In this document: one piece after another, positions 8,311 through 16,191 of the stretch
Layout of the letters: each line of letters opens with the position of its first letter
Numbering within the stretch: position 1 is the first letter of the stretch
Made by a program: the position numbers and the translations under genes
Notes under the pieces: model-generated
Seen by the model: only the letters and a program-made list of their open reading frames with translations
The model's database searches: none
Told to the model about the DNA's origin: nothing
Assembly (NCBI RefSeq): GCF_001185345.1
Contig: NZ_KQ236745.1
Location: forward strand, 146,655-210,654
Origin: Dorea sp. D27
GTDB lineage: Bacteria > Bacillota > Clostridia > Lachnospirales > Lachnospiraceae
Direction of reading: 5' to 3'
Length of the DNA: 64,000 bases

Positions 8311-9642
8311 ATGTTGGTAATAGGGAACGGAAAGACTATTACATTAGACGAACAGAATCCTTATATCGAAGACGGCGCGGCTGCCATAGACGGAAATCGT
8401 ATCGTTGCCGCAGGTCCGACTGGACTTATAAGGAAAAGCTATCCGGATGCGGAATACATAGATGCAAAAGGCAAGGTAATCATGCCGGCATTTATCAATA
8501 CCCACGAGCACATCTACAGCGCCATGGCCAGGGGACTGAGCATCAAGGGTTACAATCCGAAAGGATTCCTTGACATTCTGGATGGACAGTGGTGGACGAT
8601 AGACCGCCACCTGACGCTGGAACAGACAAAGTACAGCGCTGTGGACACGATGATATCGTGCATCAGGAACGGGGTGACTACAATCTTCGACCATCACGCC
8701 AGCTATGGGCACATTACGGACAGCTTGTTTACGATAGCAGATGTGGCAAAGGAACTGGGTGTACGCGCCTGCCTCTGTTATGAGGTATCTGACAGGGACG
8801 GGATTGACAAGGCAAAGGCAGCCGTGAAGGAAAATGCCGATTTTATCCGATATGCGCTTATGGACGATACCGATATGCTGGCGGGGATGATGGGAATGCA
8901 TGCCCAGTTCACGATTTCGGATGAGACGTTCGAGCTGGCGGCGATGAGCAAACCCGATGAAGCCGGCTATCACATCCATGTGGCAGAAGGTATAGAAGAT
9001 TTGCATGACTGTCTGAAGAAGCATGGAAAACGCATCGTAGACCGCCTTATGGATCACGGCGTGTTAGGCGGCAAGACGCTGCTCGGCCACTGCATCTATA
9101 TCAATCCACATGAGATGGAGCTCCTGAAGGAGACTGATACGATGGTCGTACATAACCCGGAATCCAACATGGGCAATGCATGCGGGTGTCCCCCAACGAT
9201 GGAGCTCGTACGCAGGGGTATACTGACCGGACTTGGCACCGACGGATATACGCATGATATGACGGAGTCGTATAAAGTTGCAAATGTGCTGCACAAGCAT
9301 CATCTTTGCAATCCGAATGCGGCGTGGAGTGAAGTGCCGAAGATGCTGTTTGAAAACAACGCTGCCATAGCGAACCGTTATTTCAAGACTCCGCTGGGCG
9401 TTCTGAGAGAGGGAGCGGCCGCGGATGTGATTATCGTAGATTATGATCCTCCCACCCGCATGACAAAGGACAACATATACGGACACATATTGTTCGGCAT
9501 GACAGGACACGATGTCATAACTACGGTCGGGAATGGACGCATTCTCATGAAAGACCGGGAAGTAATGGTCATCGATGTGGAAGAGGCGATGGGAAAATGC
9601 CGGGAGCAGTCCGATAAACTGTGGAAGAGCATCAACGGGTGA
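8311..9642 (+). CDS. ssnA: SsnA, selenium-metabolism amidohydrolase
   Basis: 443 aa. Amidohydrolase superfamily with metal-binding NTHEH (~residues 63-66), a second histidine in HIHVAEG, another in LGHCIYI and the catalytic aspartate in GTDGYTHDM. SsnA is related to guanine deaminase and chlorohydrolases and is found with YgfK and selenium-dependent hydroxylases; a role in deaminating or hydrolysing a purine-derived ring is likely. First gene of the rightward operon, with AGGAGG 8 nt before the ATG and a long leader. Family identity is strong; the substrate is inferred. Confidence 0.9.
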   Translation: MLVIGNGKTITLDEQNPYIEDGAAAIDGNRIVAAGPTGLIRKSYPDAEYIDAKGKVIMPAFINTHEHIYSAMARGLSIKGYNPKGFLDILDGQWWTIDRHLTLEQTKYSAVDTMISCIRNGVTTIFDHHASYGHITDSLFTIADVAKELGVRACLCYEVSDRDGIDKAKAAVKENADFIRYALMDDTDMLAGMMGMHAQFTISDETFELAAMSKPDEAGYHIHVAEGIEDLHDCLKKHGKRIVDRLMDHGVLGGKTLLGHCIYINPHEMELLKETDTMVVHNPESNMGNACGCPPTMELVRRGILTGLGTDGYTHDMTESYKVANVLHKHHLCNPNAAWSEVPKMLFENNAAIANRYFKTPLGVLREGAAADVIIVDYDPPTRMTKDNIYGHILFGMTGHDVITTVGNGRILMKDREVMVIDVEEAMGKCREQSDKLWKSING

Positions 9643-9664
9643 TGTATAATAAGGAGGAAATGAT

Positions 9665-12655
9665 ATGAGTGACAAGATGACATGTATGCCGTTTCCCCAG
9701 CTGATGGATTGGATCCGGTCAGAACATGATGCTAAGGGAACCGTGTTTGGCGTCCACCGGCCTTATAAGGCTGACCCGGCCCGTTCTTACAGATTATTCG
9801 GCCGGAAGCTGGAGACACCCATTGGTCCCGCAGCAGGGCCGAACAGCCAGCTGGCGCAGAACATCGCTGCGTCTTACTATGCCGGGGCCCGCTTCTTTGA
9901 GCTTAAGACCGTACAGATTATGGACGGGGATGAACTCGCCGCCTGTGTGAACAAACCGTGCATCAAGGCAGACGATGAGTGTTATAACTGCGAATGGTCT
10001 ACAGAGCTCTATGTGCCACAGGCGCAGGATGAATATATTAAGGCATGGTTCCTTCTGTCTTTCATGGCCAGGGAATATGAGCTCGGGAGCATGGATGGCT
10101 TCCAGTTCAACATCAGCGTGGGATATGACCTGGCAGGGATCAAGTCCCCAAAGATGGATGGGTTTATAGAAAATATGAGACATGCCGGACATACGGACAC
10201 GTTCCGGGAATGCAGGCAGTACCTGCTGGAGCAAGCCGGCGGGTTCGCCCACATGACAGAGGAGGATATCGAAAGCATATCTGCAGATATATGCAACAGC
10301 GCGACCATCTCTACGCTGCATGGCTGCCCGCCCCGGGAAATCGAGAGCATAGCGGACTATCTGCTGAAAGAAAAGGGGATGCACACGTTCATCAAGTGCA
10401 ATCCGACGCTTCTCGGCTATGACTTTGCAAGAGAGACGCTGGATACGATGGGCTATGACTATGTGGCCTTCGGGAGGTTTCATTTTGAGGATGATCTTCA
10501 GTATGAAGATGCGGTTCCGATGCTCAACAGGCTTATGGAGCTGTCGGAAGAGCTCGGGCTGGAGTTCGGTGTCAAGATAACAAATACGTTCCCGGTAGAT
10601 GTCAAGTCAGGCGAGCTGCCAAGCGATGAGATGTATATGTCAGGCAAATCGCTGTATCCGCTGTCTATCTCACTGGCGGCAAAGCTCTCAAGGGAGTTTG
10701 ACGGGAGGCTGAGGATAGCGTATTCCGGCGGGGCGGACGCATTTAATATCGGACGTATCGCGGGATGCGGCGTATGGCCGGTGACCGTGGCTACGACCAT
10801 CTTGAAGCCGGGTGGTTACCAAAGGCTTCTTCAGATGGCAGAGGAGCTTGACGGACGCGTGAAGCCGTTTGTCGGTATCGATGTGGAGGAGCTGAATGAA
10901 ACGGCGAAGGGTGCCGTCTGTGACAGGCACCACGTCAAGCCTGCGAAGATGCCGGCCACCAGAAAATCTTCCGAGAAAGTGCCGCTTCTTGACTGCCATA
11001 CCGCTCCATGTGAAGACGCCTGTCCGATTCATCAGGAAGTGCCGGCGTATATGAAACTGTCCGGGGAAGGAAAGTATGAGGAGGCTATGCAGGTCATCCT
11101 CAACAAGAATGCGCTGCCGTTTATCACAGGTACCATCTGTGCCCACGGCTGCATGAGCCGCTGCACGAGGAACTTCTATGAATCACCGGTACAGATTAGA
11201 GACACGAAGCTGTTATGTGCAGAGAATGCTTACGAACAGGCACTCTCAACGCTCGAGCGGAGGGCAGGCCGCGGCATAAGGACGGCGGTCGTCGGAGGAG
11301 GGCCCTCCGGCATGGCGGCGGCATATTATCTGGCAAGAGCAGGCGTGGAGGTGACGGTATTCGAGAAGCGCCCGGTGCCTGGCGGCATTGTCAGCAGCGT
11401 GATTCCCGATTTCCGCATCGATGACACGGTAATTGCGAAAGACGTGTCATTTCTTGTGAAGTTAGGCGTTGATATAAGATGCAATACCGAGGCGCCGTCT
11501 GTCAGCGAGTTAAAGGACATGGGCTATGACTCGGTCATCTTGGCGGTCGGGGCTTCTAAGAGAAGCAGCCTCACGCTTATGGGAGGCACGCCGCTCAATG
11601 CGCTTGCATTTCTGGAACGCTTCAATGAACAGAAGGGAAATCTGGCAATCGGGAGAAATGTCGTGGTCATCGGCGGCGGCAATACAGCTATGGATACGGC
11701 AAGAGCCGCCATACGCTGTCCGGGCGTGGAGCACGTCTATCTTGTCTATAGAAGGACGAAGCGTTTTATGCCGGCGGATGAACATGAGCTTCTCCAGGCA
11801 GTGGAAGACGGTGTGGAATTCAGAGAACTGCTGGCACCAGCCTGTATCGAGGATGGAATGCTGGTCTGTAAAAAGACGGTACTTGGAGCGCCGGACGCTT
11901 CCGGACGTGCCGGAGTGGCAGAGACTGAGGAGACGGAGAAGATTCCGGCGGATACGGTGATAGCTGCGGTAGGAGAAAAGGTGCCGTCGGAATATTATGA
12001 GGCGAATGGAATCTGTGTGGATGAGAAAGGCCGGCCCAGGGTAGGGGGCAGCCTGGAGACAAATGTGCCCGGCGTGTACGTCATCGGAGACGGGCTGTAT
12101 GGACCATCTCTCGTCGTCAAAGGAATGGCGGACGCGATGAAGGCAGCCGGGGCGGTCGTCGGCGGACCTGTGACCGGCAGCATGGCAAGCCCGGCAGAGA
12201 AAGCCGGAATCTATGCCAGAAAAGGTATCCTGAAAGAGCCGTCAGAAAAGCCGGAGGCAGAACGCTGCCTGAGCTGTTCTACCGTCTGCGAAAACTGCGT
12301 GGATGTCTGTCCGAACCGTGCCAATATCTCGGTGCACGTGCCTGAGATGGAGAAGGAGCAGATCGTCCATGTAGACTATATGTGTAATGAATGCGGCAAC
12401 TGCAGGAGCTTCTGTCCGTATGACAGTGCGCCGTATCTTGATAAATTTACCCTGTTTGCAAAAGAAGCAGATATGGAAGAGAGCAAAAACGATGGATTTA
12501 CGGTAACTGATATGGGAACCGGCCAGTGCCGCGTGCGTTACCTCGGAGAGAGATACACGGTAGACGCGGAGAATACAGGAGAGGTCCCGGAAGGGATTAC
12601 ACGTCTTATAGAGACGGTACTCAGGGAGTATCCATATCTGATTCCGGCCAATTAG
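9665..12655 (+). CDS. ygfK: YgfK, putative selenate reductase/oxidoreductase subunit
   Basis: 996 aa. Four regions are visible: a dihydroorotate dehydrogenase-like TIM barrel (1-~420); a glutamate-synthase-type Fe-S helical domain with CHTAPCEDACP (~443) and CAHGCMSRC (~490); FAD and NAD(P)H Rossmann folds (VVGGGPSGMAAAYYLARAG ~540; VIGGGNTAMDTA ~665); and a C-terminal ferredoxin with CLSCSTVCENCVDVCP (~866) and CNECGNCRSFCP (~906). It was named a selenate reductase subunit in E. coli, but its place in urate-degrading clusters suggests reductive purine chemistry, moving electrons from NAD(P)H. It follows ssnA by 22 nt. Confidence 0.92.
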   Translation: MSDKMTCMPFPQLMDWIRSEHDAKGTVFGVHRPYKADPARSYRLFGRKLETPIGPAAGPNSQLAQNIAASYYAGARFFELKTVQIMDGDELAACVNKPCIKADDECYNCEWSTELYVPQAQDEYIKAWFLLSFMAREYELGSMDGFQFNISVGYDLAGIKSPKMDGFIENMRHAGHTDTFRECRQYLLEQAGGFAHMTEEDIESISADICNSATISTLHGCPPREIESIADYLLKEKGMHTFIKCNPTLLGYDFARETLDTMGYDYVAFGRFHFEDDLQYEDAVPMLNRLMELSEELGLEFGVKITNTFPVDVKSGELPSDEMYMSGKSLYPLSISLAAKLSREFDGRLRIAYSGGADAFNIGRIAGCGVWPVTVATTILKPGGYQRLLQMAEELDGRVKPFVGIDVEELNETAKGAVCDRHHVKPAKMPATRKSSEKVPLLDCHTAPCEDACPIHQEVPAYMKLSGEGKYEEAMQVILNKNALPFITGTICAHGCMSRCTRNFYESPVQIRDTKLLCAENAYEQALSTLERRAGRGIRTAVVGGGPSGMAAAYYLARAGVEVTVFEKRPVPGGIVSSVIPDFRIDDTVIAKDVSFLVKLGVDIRCNTEAPSVSELKDMGYDSVILAVGASKRSSLTLMGGTPLNALAFLERFNEQKGNLAIGRNVVVIGGGNTAMDTARAAIRCPGVEHVYLVYRRTKRFMPADEHELLQAVEDGVEFRELLAPACIEDGMLVCKKTVLGAPDASGRAGVAETEETEKIPADTVIAAVGEKVPSEYYEANGICVDEKGRPRVGGSLETNVPGVYVIGDGLYGPSLVVKGMADAMKAAGAVVGGPVTGSMASPAEKAGIYARKGILKEPSEKPEAERCLSCSTVCENCVDVCPNRANISVHVPEMEKEQIVHVDYMCNECGNCRSFCPYDSAPYLDKFTLFAKEADMEESKNDGFTVTDMGTGQCRVRYLGERYTVDAENTGEVPEGITRLIETVLREYPYLIPAN

Positions 12656-12671
12656 AAAGAAGGCAGGCTGT

Positions 12672-14054
12672 ATGAAACGTTTATTCCGGGGCGGAACGGT
12701 AGTGGGCCCAGAAGGTACAAAAAAGACAGATATTCTTGTAAAGGGGGAAAAGATTCTGGCCATGGGCGAGAATCTGGACTTTCCCGACGCGGAGGTCATC
12801 CATGTTGAGGGGAAGCTATTGTTCCCCGGTTTTATTGATGCCCATACACATATGGATCTGGAAGTGTCCGGCACGGTAACCGCAGACGGATTTGACACGG
12901 GGACGAAGGCCGAGCTTTCAGGGGGCACTACGTGTATCGTGGATTTTGCCACGCAGAACAGAGGAGAAAGCTTGGAATATGCGCTTGCCCGCTGGCATGA
13001 GAAAGCGGACGGCAGATCGTCCTGCGATTATGCGTTTCATCTCGCCATGTCCGACTGGAACGAACGCATATCGGAAGAGCTGGCACGCGTAACCGCAGCC
13101 GGCATTCACTCTTTCAAGCTGTATATGACCTATGACGCTATGGTGGTGGATGACAGGACCATCTACGAGATACTGGCCAGGCTGAAAGAAATTGGTGGAA
13201 TCGCCGGGGTACACTGCGAGAACAAAGGTATTATCGACGCCCGGGTGGCAGAGGTGATGAAGGAGAAGGGGCACCGGGAAGACGTATCGGATTACCCGGG
13301 GACGCGTCCTCCGGTTACGGAGGCGGAGGCCGTCGGACGGCTTCTCAAGATTGCCAGATGTGTGGACACACCGGTTATCGTAGTGCATCTGAGCTCGCGG
13401 GAAGGGCTTATGGAAGTCAGAAGGGCGAGGGAAACCGGTCAGACCGTGTACGTAGAAACATGTCCCCAGTACCTTGTCATGGACGAAAGCAGATACTGCC
13501 TGCCGGATAATGAAGGCAGAAATTATATGATAGCACCGCCGCTGCGGTCCAAGAAAGACCAGGAGGTGCTCTGGCAGGCGCTCCGGGAAGGAGAAATCCA
13601 GACCGTCTGCACGGATCACTGCAGTTTTACGACGGATCAGAAGAAGATGGGGGAGAAAGATTTTTCCCTCGTGCCGTGCGGAATGCCGGGAGCGGAGGAA
13701 CGGCCTGCGCTCATGTATCATTATGGCGTGGGGCAGGGGAGGCTGACGCTGGAGCAGATGTGCAGATATCTGGCGTACCATCCGGCGAAGCTGTATCATC
13801 TGTATCCGAAGAAGGGGACACTTGAACCTGGAAGTGACGCGGATATTGTCGTCTGGAACCCGGAGACGGAGTGGATGTTGTCGGCAGAGACGCAGATGGC
13901 GGATACAGACTACTGCCCGCTGGAAGGAACGGTGCTCAGAGGACGTGCGGAACAGGTGTACCTCCGGGGCGAGCTGGCAGCGGATAATGGTGAGATTATA
14001 AAAGAATACGGCGGACGGTACGTAATCGCGCAGGAACTAACAGACATCAGATAA
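12672..14054 (+). CDS. hydA: Dihydropyrimidinase/hydantoinase-type cyclic amidohydrolase
   Basis: 460 aa, typical for D-hydantoinase. DAHTHMD (~56-61) gives the first two metal histidines; the lysine in SFKLYMTYDAM (~148) is the carbamylated metal bridge; HCENKG, VVHLSS and CTDHCSF carry the remaining histidines and aspartate. The enzyme hydrolyses cyclic ureides. In this operon it probably opens one ring of a reduced purine, giving the ureido acid handled by ygeY/ygeW. It corresponds to ygeZ/hyuA of other clusters. Starts 16 nt after ygfK. Confidence 0.92.
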   Translation: MKRLFRGGTVVGPEGTKKTDILVKGEKILAMGENLDFPDAEVIHVEGKLLFPGFIDAHTHMDLEVSGTVTADGFDTGTKAELSGGTTCIVDFATQNRGESLEYALARWHEKADGRSSCDYAFHLAMSDWNERISEELARVTAAGIHSFKLYMTYDAMVVDDRTIYEILARLKEIGGIAGVHCENKGIIDARVAEVMKEKGHREDVSDYPGTRPPVTEAEAVGRLLKIARCVDTPVIVVHLSSREGLMEVRRARETGQTVYVETCPQYLVMDESRYCLPDNEGRNYMIAPPLRSKKDQEVLWQALREGEIQTVCTDHCSFTTDQKKMGEKDFSLVPCGMPGAEERPALMYHYGVGQGRLTLEQMCRYLAYHPAKLYHLYPKKGTLEPGSDADIVVWNPETEWMLSAETQMADTDYCPLEGTVLRGRAEQVYLRGELAADNGEIIKEYGGRYVIAQELTDIR

Positions 14055-14068
14055 TGTGAGGCAGGAAT

Positions 14069-14833
14069 ATGATACGAAGTTACGGCAGCAGCAGACCAAT
14101 CGAGACAGAGAGCCTGAAGTCAGCACTTTCGCTGGCCAGATTTTCTGCACCCATCATTTCAGTTGTAGGCGCGGGAGGCAAGACAACTGTCATCCGGCAG
14201 CTGGCCCGGGAATATGAAGAGGAGGCGCAGCCGGTTATCGTCACGACGACGACCCATATGTGGCAGCCTGACGAAGGTTTATATCTCAGGTCTCCTGATT
14301 TGGAGCTTTTGTACCAGATGCTGAAACACAAACGGCAGGTTTGGGCAGGATATCCTGAGCCTGACGGTAAGATGAGCGCATTTCCCGTTGCATTTCTCGA
14401 GGCTGTCCGGATGCTGTCGGTACCGGTCATCATAGAAGCAGACGGTGCAAAGGGACAGCCGGTCAAAGTGCCTGAGGCACATGAACCTGTACTCTGGGGC
14501 AAGACGATGGTGCTGCTTGGCGTAGCGGGGCTGGACGCGGTGGGCGGACGGATCGAAGATGTCTGCCACCATCCGGAACGGGCGTCTGCATTTCTTGGAA
14601 AGGGAGTGGAAGATGTCCTGGAGTGCGAAGATATCGTTAAGATCGGGCTGAGCGACATAGGCATGAAGAAGTCTATGGATCCATTCATGAAGTTCCACAT
14701 TGTCCTGAACAAGGCAGACGATGCGCAGCGCGTCAGCATAGGCGACAGAATAGCCGGCCTGTTCGCTGAAAAAGGATTTTACAATGTAATCGTGACATCA
14801 GGGCTGGGAGGCAGACATGAATGTACTGATTAA
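14069..14833 (+). CDS. yqeC: YqeC, selenium-dependent hydroxylase accessory protein
   Basis: 254 aa. A P-loop lies at residues ~32-40 (VVGAGGKTT), followed by TTTTHMW and EADGAKGQPVKVP, the signature stretches of YqeC. The protein is a marker for selenium-dependent molybdenum hydroxylases and is thought to help install or keep the labile selenium ligand on the molybdenum cofactor; the chemistry is unknown. Its stop overlaps the next start by 17 nt, which implies translational coupling to the yqeB-mocA gene. Confidence 0.9.
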   Translation: MIRSYGSSRPIETESLKSALSLARFSAPIISVVGAGGKTTVIRQLAREYEEEAQPVIVTTTTHMWQPDEGLYLRSPDLELLYQMLKHKRQVWAGYPEPDGKMSAFPVAFLEAVRMLSVPVIIEADGAKGQPVKVPEAHEPVLWGKTMVLLGVAGLDAVGGRIEDVCHHPERASAFLGKGVEDVLECEDIVKIGLSDIGMKKSMDPFMKFHIVLNKADDAQRVSIGDRIAGLFAEKGFYNVIVTSGLGGRHECTD

Positions 14834-16172
14834 GGGGGCAGGGGATCTGGCGACTGGCATCGCATACGAACTGCATCTGCAAGGGCACAGAATCATGATG
14901 ACGGAGAGAGCCGTGCCGCTTACCGTGAGAAGGACGGTAGCCATGTCCCGTGCCGTCTATGATGGCAGGGCCACGGTGGAGGGCATGACAGGTGTGTGTG
15001 TCAGGAATATGAAAGAGGCGGCGGGCGTCATGGACAACGGCGATGTGGCCGTGATAGTGGATGAAGCCGCGGACATTCGAAAAGAATACAGGCCGGATGT
15101 GCTTGTCGATGCCATCCTTGCAAAGAGGAATACCGGTACGTCCTTGGAGGATGCGCCGCTTGTCATAGCAGCAGGACCAGGGTTTACGGCAGGCGTGGAC
15201 TGCCACTGTGTCATAGAGACGAAGCGGGGAGATACGCTTGGCCGTGTCATATGGGAAGGAAATGCCATCCCAAACACGGGGGTGCCCGGAGAAGTGGGCG
15301 GCTACTCGAGAGAGCGGCTTATACAGGCCGCTGGAGATGGAGCGATGGAGCCTAAGGCGGCGATTGGAGACCGGGTAGAAAAAGGGCAGATTGTTGCAGA
15401 GACGGGAGGAGAACCGGTATATGCGAAGATGTCCGGAATGGTAAGAGGAATGCTGCAGCGCGGTGTGCCGGTACAGAAAGGTATGAAGATCGGCGATATC
15501 GATGCCCGTCCTGATCACCGCTACTGTGTCACCATATCCGACAAGGCAAGGTGCGTCGGGGCAGGAACGGTTCACGCTATGGAACAGTACTGTGGGGCAT
15601 ACGCAATTGTCGTGCTGGCAGCAGGGCAGGGCGTCCGGTTCGGCGGCAACAAGCTGCTGGAGGAGGTAGAAGGCCGGCCTCTGTATGCCCATCTGCTCGA
15701 TACGCTTACGGAACTCCCCCATGTGTGGAAAGCAGTCGTGACAGGATGCGGTCCTGTTGCAGAAGGCGCTGCAAGAAGAGGCTTTGCTGTAGTGGAAAAC
15801 CGAGAGCCGGAAAAAGGCAGCTCCCATTCCATGCAGCTCGGGCTGAAAAAATGCATGGACACCCTTCCGTTCCTGAAAGGAGTCCTGTTCACGGTATGCG
15901 ACCAGCCGGAACTGACTGCCGGTACCTTTGTAAAGCTTCTGGAGGCGGCAGGGAGGAATCCTGGCCGAATCGTGCGAGCAGCCTGCGGCGCCCAGGGCGG
16001 CAATCCTGTCGTATGGGACTTGATATACGCACAGGAGCTGCTCGCGCTGGACGGCGATAAAGGCGGCCGGCCGGTAATGGAAAAGCATGCGAAAGAAATT
16101 ATTTTAATAGGTATAGAAAAGAAAGAGTTGCGGGATATAGACAGGAAATCTGACCTGACAGAAGGACTGTGA
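14817..16172 (+). CDS. YqeB-MocA/YgfJ fusion, molybdenum hydroxylase maturation protein
   Basis: 451 aa. Residues 1-~255 match YqeB (GAGDLATGIAYELHLQGH, then AAGPGFTAGVDCHCVIET and GNAIPNTGVPGEVGGYSRERLI). Residues ~262-440 are a MobA-like nucleotidyltransferase of the MocA/YgfJ type (LAAGQGVRFGGNKLLEEV, TVCDQPELT, GNPVVWD). In E. coli these are two proteins. MocA relatives attach CMP to the molybdenum cofactor; YqeB marks selenium-dependent hydroxylases. The joining puts cofactor nucleotidylation and the selenium-specific factor in one chain, just before the hydroxylase gene. Confidence 0.9.
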   Translation: MNVLIKGAGDLATGIAYELHLQGHRIMMTERAVPLTVRRTVAMSRAVYDGRATVEGMTGVCVRNMKEAAGVMDNGDVAVIVDEAADIRKEYRPDVLVDAILAKRNTGTSLEDAPLVIAAGPGFTAGVDCHCVIETKRGDTLGRVIWEGNAIPNTGVPGEVGGYSRERLIQAAGDGAMEPKAAIGDRVEKGQIVAETGGEPVYAKMSGMVRGMLQRGVPVQKGMKIGDIDARPDHRYCVTISDKARCVGAGTVHAMEQYCGAYAIVVLAAGQGVRFGGNKLLEEVEGRPLYAHLLDTLTELPHVWKAVVTGCGPVAEGAARRGFAVVENREPEKGSSHSMQLGLKKCMDTLPFLKGVLFTVCDQPELTAGTFVKLLEAAGRNPGRIVRAACGAQGGNPVVWDLIYAQELLALDGDKGGRPVMEKHAKEIILIGIEKKELRDIDRKSDLTEGL

Positions 16173-16191
16173 GGCAGTAAGGAGGTGCCGT

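Noticed and set aside
8106-8573. Open frame of 155 codons running from the leader into ssnA
   Set aside because: It overlaps the start of ssnA in another frame, has no Shine-Dalgarno sequence and an Arg/Lys-rich composition; the leader is better explained as structured RNA.
14733-16088. Long reverse-strand open frame (451 codons) opposite yqeB-mocA
   Set aside because: It mirrors the well-supported yqeB-mocA gene in the other strand, has no ribosome site and is full of His/Cys/Arg runs typical of shadow frames.
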